Of a DNA stretch of 13,168 nucleotides, positions 7,191-13,168 are shown piece after piece (positions within the stretch are counted from its first letter, which is position 1; every line of letters begins with the position of its first letter). A program made the position numbers and the translations under genes. Below the pieces are notes generated by a model. The model had not been told where the DNA came from. It made no database searches and saw only the letters and a list, made by a program, of their open reading frames with translations. The DNA lies in the NCBI GenBank assembly GCA_041725955.1, contig JBGRQE010000081.1, positions 1 to 13,168 of the forward strand. Reading direction: 5' to 3'. The DNA comes from JBGRPZ01 sp041725955. Lineage in GTDB: Bacteria; Bacteroidota; Bacteroidia; Bacteroidales; JBGRPZ01.

Positions 7191-9248
7191 CTACTTAAAA
7201 ACAGGTCTTTTTAGACGTAACAAAACGGCTTCAATGATTATAAACAAAATAGCAAGCACCAAAAATATTTTCCACAAAGTAGATTCTTTTAATTGTTCTG
7301 ATCCAAAATCGCTCAAATTTTTCTGGGTAAATGAATCTAAAACAAAAACATTTAACTCTCCTTTGAAATACTTATTTTTAATATTTTCTGGTGCGTCCAC
7401 CTCAAGGTCAGACTCTAGCCTATCAACATTAAAAGCTAAATTAGCAATCTTTATTTTATCAAAATTCAAGCTTGCAAATCCTTGTTTTAAATCATTTCCT
7501 TGAGTAAAAACATTTAATTCTTTTCCTTTTAATCTTTGCTGTGGGATCACATTTACAGAGCCAGAATTAATTTTAGCCATTGATTCCTTACTTTCTAATG
7601 CCTGAGCAATAAAATATTGAAGTTTTGTTTCTTTTCCCAATGTTAGATATATAGGATTTGTCAATTGCTTCAACATTGCCATTTGTAAAAATACTGGAAC
7701 AAAAAAAGCATGATTACTCAATGAGTTCCAATTTTCCTTTATGGGTGATAAAGAATAAAACAAATGTCCTCCTTTTATATTACTCTCAAGAAGTATTGGA
7801 TCTCCATTTTCAATAGAAAATATTTTTTTAAATTTAAATAAGTTAGAAGCTTTGGGAGTAACCTCAAAATACTTCTTCACTACAGGAGCATTAAAGTTAT
7901 CAGGAACTTTTTCAAATACCCCCTTAAACAAAGGGTTATCAAAACTCATCTTAACCATATTTCCTTTATGTTCTAACACTCTGCCAAAAGGAAATAAGTA
8001 AGAGTTTTTCGATAATTGTTTTTCTTCAAAGCTTTCTGGGGGAAGAATTAAAACGGTTTTCCCTTGCGATAAATTTTTATCTAGTACCTTCTGTAAACCC
8101 TGAGGGATATATGATAGGCCATTGACTAGAACAAAATCTTTATCGTTTAATTTCTGGTAATCAAATTGTCCAACCTTTAGGGATTTAAAATTGAACAACG
8201 AATCTTTTTCAAACAAATTTCGAAAAGCAATTGAAGATTCTTTAGAATAAATTTCTGCAATTTGAAAATTAGACTTTACAGGTAGTACAAAATAAAATTT
8301 ATTATCAAATCTTATAGGAAAATCTTCTATTTCAATATACGCCAATTGATCTTGAGCATCTTTTAATTCATACTCCATCTGAATCCATTTACGTTTTTTG
8401 GCTGGTAAATCTATATTTGATAAAGCCTTTAATTTTCCATTTACCTTTAAATTTACAGCTATTTTTTCTAAATCAGTATCAGAATAATTGGCAAATCTTA
8501 ATTTTAGCTGAACCATCTCTCCTGGTCGTACAATCAACGATTGTAATTCTACTGAATCAATCGCTATATTTTTTGTAACATCTCTTTTTAAAGGAATCAA
8601 ATACAACTTATCTGCAAAAGAAAATTCATTCTTTTGTACCTTTTGCAAAACAGATTTTTGAAAATCGCTAATCCAAAAAAGTAATTTCTTACCTTCCTTT
8701 CCTTTCAATAAATCTTGCTGTCGTTTTAAGATATTTGTTGAAGTGATAAATTTATTAGAAAATTGAATTTGATTTACCGTTTGAAGTGCTTTATCCCGAG
8801 CAAGAAATAGATGACTCATAGGAGATAGATCATTAGTCAATATTTGGAAACTAGTTCCTTCAGGAAAGCTTTTAACTAACTCAATAGCTTTTCTTTTAGC
8901 TTCTTCAAGTAAAGAGACCTTCCCTACCAAAGCTTCCATGCTTAATGAATTATCAATATACAAACAAATATAATCCTTATTACTTTCGCGAATTTTTGTT
9001 ACAGAATCTTCTTTAAGCCTAGGTTGAGAAAAAGCCATAACAATACAAAAAACAGCTAATAAACGACATAATAGAATTAAGATATTTCTAACTTTAGATT
9101 GTTTTCTTGTCTGTTTTTTTACTTGATGTAAAAAAATAGTGTTTGAAAATAACACCTTTTTATATGGACGAAAATTCAGCAAGTGAATCAATATAGGTAT
9201 CAGTAAAGCAAATAAGCCCCACAAAAAAATCGGATAAATAAAAGTCAT
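7191..9248 (-). CDS. BatA-domain / vWA-type membrane protein
   Basis: This 685-aa inner-membrane protein starts with the BatA N-terminal domain (aerotolerance regulator N-terminal family). It has a first membrane span at about 4-24 (PIFLWGLFALLIPILIHLLN), the typical RPYKKVLFSNTIFL stretch, and a second span at about 55-74. A von Willebrand A-like domain follows, with the metal-binding DxSxS motif as D99-N-S-L-S103 and a later WISDFQ strand. The middle is a long beta-rich region, probably periplasmic, and a final span lies near 657-680 (LWKIFLVLAILFIIIEAVLL). Bat proteins in Bacteroidota are linked to MoxR ATPases and envelope stress, but this is the stand-alone long form, with no moxR, batB or batD nearby, so its role is not defined. 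It is the first gene of a likely two-gene transcript with parC. Length and start are typical. Confidence 0.85.
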   Translation of the reverse strand: MTFIYPIFLWGLFALLIPILIHLLNFRPYKKVLFSNTIFLHQVKKQTRKQSKVRNILILLCRLLAVFCIVMAFSQPRLKEDSVTKIRESNKDYICLYIDNSLSMEALVGKVSLLEEAKRKAIELVKSFPEGTSFQILTNDLSPMSHLFLARDKALQTVNQIQFSNKFITSTNILKRQQDLLKGKEGKKLLFWISDFQKSVLQKVQKNEFSFADKLYLIPLKRDVTKNIAIDSVELQSLIVRPGEMVQLKLRFANYSDTDLEKIAVNLKVNGKLKALSNIDLPAKKRKWIQMEYELKDAQDQLAYIEIEDFPIRFDNKFYFVLPVKSNFQIAEIYSKESSIAFRNLFEKDSLFNFKSLKVGQFDYQKLNDKDFVLVNGLSYIPQGLQKVLDKNLSQGKTVLILPPESFEEKQLSKNSYLFPFGRVLEHKGNMVKMSFDNPLFKGVFEKVPDNFNAPVVKKYFEVTPKASNLFKFKKIFSIENGDPILLESNIKGGHLFYSLSPIKENWNSLSNHAFFVPVFLQMAMLKQLTNPIYLTLGKETKLQYFIAQALESKESMAKINSGSVNVIPQQRLKGKELNVFTQGNDLKQGFASLNFDKIKIANLAFNVDRLESDLEVDAPENIKNKYFKGELNVFVLDSFTQKNLSDFGSEQLKESTLWKIFLVLAILFIIIEAVLLRLKRPVFK

Positions 9249-9307
9249 AAAAATTTCTTTAGCCAGTTGTCCTTATAAACGAATTCGAAATTCAAAAAAG
9301 CAATGCA

Positions 9308-9315
9308 CAAAGATA
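9308..9315 (-). promoter_or_regulatory. Candidate -7 element for the BatA-domain gene/parC transcript
   Basis: The minus strand reads TATCTTTG, an exact TAnnTTTG match, about 60 bases before the BatA-domain start. TTTG motifs lie upstream at 9325-9328 and 9329-9332, but at 9 and 13 bases, which is shorter than the usual spacing. It lies in the 131-base divergent intergenic region. Confidence 0.35.
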
Positions 9316-9337
9316 ATACTATATCAAACAAAGCTCT

Positions 9338-9345
9338 TATATTTG
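9338..9345 (+). promoter_or_regulatory. Candidate -7 element for the LspA-like gene cluster
   Basis: TATATTTG matches the Bacteroidota -7 consensus exactly, 34 bases before the ATG at 9380. No clear -33 TTTG is present at normal spacing. Its close placement and the divergent arrangement make it the best plus-strand candidate in the gap. Confidence 0.4.
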
Positions 9346-9379
9346 GGCAGTTTATTCGAATAATAAAATTATTGGTGAT

Positions 9380-10102
9380 ATGAACAAATACTTAAAAGGA
9401 ATTGGAGTTTTTGCGGGAGGATGGATTGTTGCTATGCTGTTTTTTGCTCTATTGGGAAATTTTGACAATCTAAATATTTTCTTAATTGATACATTTATTC
9501 CTGCTGTTTTTTTAGGAATAATTGGTTTTATTTTAAGTCTCTTTCAAAAAGAAATAAGACCCTCAAAAAAATCTTTCCCTATATTACCCTTAATAATACT
9601 AGTAATCATAGACCAAGGTCTGAAACAGTATTTATTTACACTCGACTGGTCTAGTATTTATATAACTATAATAAAACCTTCTTTTTACTTTCAACCTGTA
9701 CAAAATACTCATGGGTCTTATCTTGCTTCATTGTTAAACCTAAATATTCCTAAATTTTTATATTTCATTTTATACATTATAGTTGGCTTTGTTGTTATTA
9801 AAGGATACCGCTTTTATACATTAAATAGAGGAAAATCAATTTGGTCAAAAAGCTTTATTATATTATTTGTTTCTGGAATAATATGTGTGGCCATTGATAA
9901 TGGATTTAGAGGAGGAACTCTCGATTACATATTAATTAACCCTTTATATACTTTTGACATAAAAGATATTTACTTAACAATGAGCGTACTCTGCTTTATT
10001 ATCGAATTATGGAATGAAAACTTATTATTCAACCATAAAATGAGTAAAGAGGAAGAAAAAAAATTGATGAAAGATTTTAGAAAATTTCTTTTCAAAGAAT
10101 AG
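9380..10102 (+). CDS. Signal peptidase II-like (LspA-family) membrane aspartic protease with N-terminal extension
   Basis: This 240-aa multi-span membrane protein carries a divergent signal peptidase II signature. LspA is the aspartic protease that cleaves prolipoprotein signal peptides beside the lipidated cysteine. Seen here are DQGLK (D78-Q79, K82; family DQxxK), FQPVQNTHGSY (N109; family NxG loop), AIDNGFRGGTLDYI (D173, D182; family GNxIDR...VDF) and FDIKD (D196; family FNxAD). The two expected catalytic aspartates, D173 and D196, are kept, although the Arg after the first is Asn and the NxGxAF loop is altered. About 65 residues with two additional predicted spans (about 8-27 and 35-57) precede the LspA-like part, which ordinary LspA (about 160 aa) lacks. 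A charged tail ends the protein (EEEKKLMKDF). It is probably a specialised paralog, not the housekeeping enzyme. The next gene starts 2 bases after its stop, indicating an operon. Confidence 0.75.
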   Translation: MNKYLKGIGVFAGGWIVAMLFFALLGNFDNLNIFLIDTFIPAVFLGIIGFILSLFQKEIRPSKKSFPILPLIILVIIDQGLKQYLFTLDWSSIYITIIKPSFYFQPVQNTHGSYLASLLNLNIPKFLYFILYIIVGFVVIKGYRFYTLNRGKSIWSKSFIILFVSGIICVAIDNGFRGGTLDYILINPLYTFDIKDIYLTMSVLCFIIELWNENLLFNHKMSKEEEKKLMKDFRKFLFKE

Positions 10103-10104
10103 AT

Positions 10105-11106
10105 ATGAAAAACTTCAACCAATCTTTTAGGACAGAAATCAATTTAAAAGAAACGAACAAAAGCATATCCCATAAAACAAAAATTTTACTTATGGGATCA
10201 TGTTTTACCGAAAATATAGGAAATAAATTAGACTACTACCTTTTTAACACCACCTTAAACCCTTTTGGTATTTTATATAATCCGAATTCAATTGCAATAT
10301 GTTTGGAAAAACTTATACAGAATACAAAATTTGAGGAAAAGGATCTTTGCTTTTCAAACAATCTTTATTTCTCATTTTTTCATCATAGCAGATTCTCTGC
10401 TGAAACAAAGGAAGCTTGTTTATCAGATATTAATTCATCAATAAAATCAGGTGCTACAGCCCTCAAAGGAGCAAGCCACCTAATAATAACTTTTGGCACT
10501 TCCTGGGCATATAAGCATTTAGAAAAAGATTGTATTATTTCTAATTGCCACAAACAACCTTCTTCCTTATTTGAAAGACAGTTTATTAATTCTGAGGATA
10601 TTTATATACATTGGAATGAGTTAATAAAAAACATAAAAAAATCAAATCCTCAGTTAAAAATCATCTTTACTATTAGTCCTATACGACATATAAAAGATGG
10701 CTTAACTCAAAATTCTTTAAGCAAAGCAAACTTAATAACTGCAGTTCATAAAATAATAGCAAACAATAAGGATACTTTTTATTTTCCTTCATTTGAAATC
10801 ATGATGGATGATTTAAGAGACTATCGCTTTTATGATGATGATTTTGTCCATCCAAATCAATTAGCAGTAGACTATATCTGGGAGTGCTTTCAAAAAACAT
10901 GGATTGATAATAGTAGTATTTCTCTTTTTAAAACGATTGATCAATTTCAAAAAGCAATAAGCCACCGTGCTTTTTTTTCAGAAACACCATCTCATCAAAG
11001 CTTTCTTAAGAAAACACTTAACAAAGTAAAAGTATTCCAGAAGGAATACCCTCAAATATCTATCAATAGAATAATCAAGATTTTAGAAGAAAAAATCACA
11101 ACATAA
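10105..11106 (+). CDS. GSCFA-family SGNH-type hydrolase
   Basis: This 333-aa protein matches the GSCFA domain family, related to GDSL/SGNH esterases, named for its Gly-Ser-Cys-Phe-Ala motif. Here the motif is G31-S-C-F-T35, placing the presumed nucleophile Ser32 after the first beta strand (KILLM). Other family landmarks are LNPFGILYNP (51-60), ITFGTSW (128-134), the SNCHKQP stretch (146-152), FTISPIRHIKDG (188-199) and the catalytic D-x-x-H pair D246/H249 in DDDFVHPN. No signal peptide is seen, so it is probably cytoplasmic or peripheral. The substrate is unknown; an ester or acyl group is expected from the fold. It starts 2 bases after the LspA-like gene, so the two are almost certainly translated from one mRNA. 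A conserved-looking 38-aa membrane peptide follows 67 bases later. Confidence 0.88.
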   Translation: MKNFNQSFRTEINLKETNKSISHKTKILLMGSCFTENIGNKLDYYLFNTTLNPFGILYNPNSIAICLEKLIQNTKFEEKDLCFSNNLYFSFFHHSRFSAETKEACLSDINSSIKSGATALKGASHLIITFGTSWAYKHLEKDCIISNCHKQPSSLFERQFINSEDIYIHWNELIKNIKKSNPQLKIIFTISPIRHIKDGLTQNSLSKANLITAVHKIIANNKDTFYFPSFEIMMDDLRDYRFYDDDFVHPNQLAVDYIWECFQKTWIDNSSISLFKTIDQFQKAISHRAFFSETPSHQSFLKKTLNKVKVFQKEYPQISINRIIKILEEKITT

Positions 11107-11173
11107 TTAAAACATCATACGTTCCAAAGTAAAACCTCTTCCCTGAATTATTAATCCCTTTGACTATTTTGCT

Positions 11174-11290
11174 ATGGATAAAAATAAATCTAGTGATAAG
11201 GAAATACTCAACCTTCTTTTATATGTGTTATTCTTCTTCAGCATTTTCGTTTTTGCCTTTATTATTTATCTATTGGCCTTTTTTGAATAA
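11174..11290 (+). CDS. Small single-span membrane protein (38 aa), unknown function
   Basis: This short ORF encodes a charged N-terminus (MDKNKSSDKE), one continuous hydrophobic helix at about 11-36 (LNLLLYVLFFFSIFVFAFII then YLLAFF), and ends in FE. The pattern of a soluble charged head plus one transmembrane helix is that of a genuine small membrane protein and not of random AT-rich DNA, though T-rich DNA readily encodes hydrophobic runs. It starts 67 bases after the GSCFA gene on the same strand, so it could be the third gene of that cluster. It ends 12 bases before the stop of the convergent curlin-repeat gene. No clear ribosome binding site is visible, which is usual in this phylum. No function is proposed. 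Confidence 0.5.
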   Translation: MDKNKSSDKEILNLLLYVLFFFSIFVFAFIIYLLAFFE

Positions 11291-11302
11291 TTAAATCTCT
11301 AT

Positions 11303-11860
11303 TTATTTCACTATAAAACTTTCTTTAACAACCACTTTCATTCCTCCTTTTTGAGTAATTTGGATGTTTTTGTCGATAAGGTCTGTTTTCTGAAGAACCA
11401 CTCCATTTGTATTTCCTTGCTGCGAAATACTTATGTTATTATTACGTGCATTTTGAAGATCTTCTTTTATATAATTATTATTCCCATTCTGAGATAAATT
11501 AGAATAATTACCCTCACCTTCTAAATCATATTCAATAACATTCCCCTGGCCAACTTGATTTACATCAACAGTATTTACACTACCAATTTGTTTACCAACA
11601 AAAGCATTTTCATTACCCACTTGGTTAACATTAATACTGTTATTATAAACTCCAGCAGACATGTTTTCATTTGTTCTTTTGGAATAATCAACCTTAGCTT
11701 GTTTAGATTTCAAATAATCATGTAAGGAAATTTGTCCAGAAGACTTTGAATCAATATCATTACGTTCAACAGAGCCATCAAAATTCACTTTGATTTCCTG
11801 AGATAATAAAGGCATAAGTGCTAAAAACAAAAAACAAAAAAGTAAACTTATTCTCTTCAT
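11303..11860 (-). CDS. Secreted curlin-repeat (CsgA/CsgB-like) amyloid protein
   Basis: This 185-aa exported protein has a signal peptide (1 to about 20, MKRISLLFCF... LLS|QE) and a polar linker. From about residue 72 it carries curlin-type repeats. The Q-x-G core of each strand-turn unit lies at 80-82, 91-93, 102-104, 124-126, 147-149 and 170-172; five are followed by Asn three residues after the Gly (N85, N96, N107, N129, N152). Spacings are 11, 11, 22, 23 and 23 residues, the register of stacked curlin units in CsgA/CsgB fibres. The last unit is degenerate (TQKGGMKVVVKE) and basic, recalling the anchoring end of CsgB, so a nucleator is possible. The long linker (21-71) is unusual beside E. 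coli curlins. No csgE, csgF or csgG is in the window. It lies 41 bases downstream of a REC-PAS-LuxR regulator on the same strand, suggesting co-transcription. Confidence 0.8.
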   Translation of the reverse strand: MKRISLLFCFLFLALMPLLSQEIKVNFDGSVERNDIDSKSSGQISLHDYLKSKQAKVDYSKRTNENMSAGVYNNSINVNQVGNENAFVGKQIGSVNTVDVNQVGQGNVIEYDLEGEGNYSNLSQNGNNNYIKEDLQNARNNNISISQQGNTNGVVLQKTDLIDKNIQITQKGGMKVVVKESFIVK

Positions 11861-11901
11861 TACATTACTTTTATTCTACAAATAATACACTCAGATAAAT
11901 T

Positions 11902-12954
11902 TTATCTTATTTTAATTAACTTCAACTTTAAAGCAATTAGAGCAACTTCAATAAAGTTCTTTGCAGAAAATTTCTCTATAAGAGTTGATCTGTATTTTTC
12001 AACCGTTCTTCCAGAAATAAACAATTTATCAGCAACCTCCCTAATAGTCAACCCCCTGCAACTCAAAACTAAAACTTCTTTCTCTCTGGGAGATAAATCT
12101 ATTTCAGGCATCTCCCCCCTAAATCTTGCATCAAACCCCAAATCGATCTCAACAACTTCTTCTTCGTTAAAAGTTTCAATAAAATTACTTTCACCATTTT
12201 CAGGAATAACATCCTTTTTCTCTAAAGTTTGAAAAATCCCCAAAACTGTAGCTTTAGCAATCAAATATCCCTTTACAGGCATTGCATAAAAATTACCAGT
12301 AATAGTTCCGTTTTTAGTTTTTAAACGGAGAAATTTCTTATAGGTAACATTAATCCCATTTTTTACTTGACTTAACCAGTTTTTTATCTCAAATGCATCT
12401 GAATCATTAAAGAATTCAATTAATGACTTTCCATTTAAATCATTTTCAGAATATCCTAAAATTTTACAAAGACTTGCATTGACTTCAACAAATTTATCTT
12501 GAAAAGACAAAAACAATCCGTCAGTAGAGAAATCCAAAACTTTACGTAGGTCTTCTAAAATTAAACTCTTTAGTCTTTGACTTTTTTGAATTCTACCTGT
12601 AATTGTGTTTAAAAGTTCATTATCCTCAAAAGGCTTAATAATGTAATCATCTGCACCTAAAAGCATTCCTTTCCTAACTTCTTTTAGCTCTCCATGTCCA
12701 GACATAAATATAAATGGTGTAGAATAAACTACACAAGCTTGTCTTAAGATATCAAAAACATTGTAGCCCCCTACTCCAGGCATCATAATATCGCATAAAA
12801 TTATATCAGGTTCTCTCTCAAAAGCAAATCGAATTCCATCCCCACCGTTTCTTGCAGTAATCACATCAAATTCATTACGAGATAATAATGAATCTATTCT
12901 CCTTAAAAGTATAACATCATCATCGATAACCAAGACCTTAATTGGTTTTTTCAT
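11902..12954 (-). CDS. Response regulator with REC, PAS and LuxR-type HTH domains
   Basis: This 350-aa cytoplasmic regulator has three domains. The receiver (about 5-122) has the acidic pocket DDD at 11-13, phospho-acceptor D55 (IILCDIMMPG), S85 in FMSGHGE and K107 in IIKPFE. The PAS domain (about 133-245) shows DFSTDGLFLSFQDKFVEVN and ILGYSENDLNGKS; its ligand is unknown. After an acidic linker comes the LuxR/GerE helix-turn-helix (about 286-348), with LSPREKEVL and GLTIREVADKLFISGRTVEKY. The REC and HTH residues look intact, so phosphorylation-controlled DNA binding is likely. A PAS domain between REC and LuxR is less common than the plain NarL layout. No histidine kinase is seen. The curlin-repeat gene follows 41 bases downstream, so the pair resembles a CsgD-like regulator with its fibre gene; that link is inferred from proximity. 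Confidence 0.9.
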   Translation of the reverse strand: MKKPIKVLVIDDDVILLRRIDSLLSRNEFDVITARNGGDGIRFAFEREPDIILCDIMMPGVGGYNVFDILRQACVVYSTPFIFMSGHGELKEVRKGMLLGADDYIIKPFEDNELLNTITGRIQKSQRLKSLILEDLRKVLDFSTDGLFLSFQDKFVEVNASLCKILGYSENDLNGKSLIEFFNDSDAFEIKNWLSQVKNGINVTYKKFLRLKTKNGTITGNFYAMPVKGYLIAKATVLGIFQTLEKKDVIPENGESNFIETFNEEEVVEIDLGFDARFRGEMPEIDLSPREKEVLVLSCRGLTIREVADKLFISGRTVEKYRSTLIEKFSAKNFIEVALIALKLKLIKIR

Positions 12955-12960
12955 ACAAAC

Positions 12961-12996
12961 AGAGTTTACCTTTTATATTATATCATATAAAACTCT
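12961..12996 (-). other. AT-rich hairpin in the leader of the response regulator gene
   Basis: Arms 12971-12978 and 12985-12992 (ttttatat/atataaaa) pair perfectly over 8 bp, and agag/ctct at 12961-12964 and 12993-12996 extend the stem past a 6-base bulge. It begins only 7 bases upstream of the start codon, so in the mRNA it would sit next to the translation start. Alternatively it is a promoter-region palindrome; the DNA is too AT-rich to decide. Confidence 0.25.
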
Positions 12997-13020
12997 ATTT
13001 ATTCTTACTATTTTTTCAAC

Positions 13021-13143
13021 CCAACAAAAATTATAATAGAAAAACCTTTAGGTTTTTCTATCTACCTATAGAAAAATAAAATTGTCAGTTTTCTATAGGT
13101 AGGTAGAAAAACCTAGAGGTGTCTAGATGATAAGTTTTGTTGG
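13021..13143. repeat. Fold-back inverted repeat at the contig end (likely library artefact)
   Basis: Bases 13021-13075 and 13089-13143 are reverse complements without gaps at 47 of 55 positions, around a 13-base spacer (13076-13088). The first 14 bases outward from the spacer match perfectly. Mismatches in the right arm fall at 13103, 13116, 13121, 13123, 13125, 13126, 13129 and 13134, mostly in its distal half. The right arm ends exactly where adapter-like sequence begins at 13144. This is best read as a fold-back molecule sequenced into its adapter by a read with a low-quality tail. Sequence right of about 13075 should not be trusted as genomic. Confidence 0.85.
13037..13060. terminator. 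Terminator-like hairpin inside the left arm
   Basis: Bases 13037-13046 (tagaaaaacc) and 13051-13060 (ggtttttcta) pair perfectly around a 4-base loop. On either strand the stem contains a run of five T. It could terminate a minus-strand gene lying beyond the contig end, or its palindromic nature may have promoted the fold-back. It is upstream of the response regulator gene, so it does not serve that gene. Confidence 0.35.
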
Positions 13144-13168
13144 AGATTAGAAGAGCAGACGTCTGAAT
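13144..13168 (+). other. Illumina TruSeq adapter remnant
   Basis: These 25 bases match the TruSeq 3' adapter (beginning AGATCGGAAGAGCACACGTC) at 21 of 25 positions with no gaps. Differences are at 13148, 13149, 13158 and 13168. The match starts directly after the fold-back arm and runs to the last base. This is sequencing vector, not genome. Confidence 0.9.

Noticed and set aside
7234..7503. 89-codon plus-strand ORF
   Set aside because: It is antisense to the C-terminal part of the BatA-domain gene and has no recognisable domain.
13021..13143. Large hairpin as a genuine terminator, riboswitch or mobile-element end
   Set aside because: The arm ends exactly at adapter sequence, and mismatches rise along the distal arm, which fits a fold-back read better than biology.

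Overview
The window is a low-GC, coding-dense stretch that looks like a Bacteroidota genome fragment. The support is lineage-typical gene content: a Bacteroidetes-type ParC, a BatA-type vWA membrane protein, a GSCFA-family hydrolase and a curlin-repeat protein. There are also weak Shine-Dalgarno signals and several TAnnTTTG-like -7 promoter motifs. A marine or anaerobic Bacteroidales/Marinilabiliales relative is an inference, not shown. The window is probably a whole short-read contig. Its last 25 bases closely match the Illumina TruSeq adapter, and the 123 bases before them form a fold-back inverted repeat, so about 13076-13168 should not be read as genome.

Layout from left to right. Positions 1-661 (-) hold a secreted beta-rich surface protein that is cut by the window edge and frame-disrupted near 260-300. 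An AT-rich gap of about 460 bases follows. Then come a lipoprotein glycerophosphodiester phosphodiesterase (+) and a GNAT acetyltransferase (-), converging on a perfect hairpin terminator. After a second gap comes a 370-aa exported protein of unknown function built from two related halves (-), with its own terminator. Next are parC (topoisomerase IV subunit A) and an upstream BatA-domain vWA membrane protein, both (-) and 42 bases apart, so probably co-transcribed.

A divergent promoter region near 9249-9379 separates these from a (+) cluster: a signal-peptidase-II-like membrane protein with an N-terminal extension, a GSCFA-family SGNH-type hydrolase starting 2 bases after it, and a 38-aa single-span membrane protein. 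The last pair (-) is a REC-PAS-LuxR response regulator followed 41 bases later by a secreted curlin-repeat protein. This is plausibly a regulator with its amyloid-fibre subunit.

No RNA genes, CRISPR arrays, insertion sequences or defence systems were seen. The best biological leads are the regulator/curlin pair and the LspA-like/GSCFA/mini-membrane-protein cluster. The clearest structural anomaly is technical: the fold-back and adapter at the right end.
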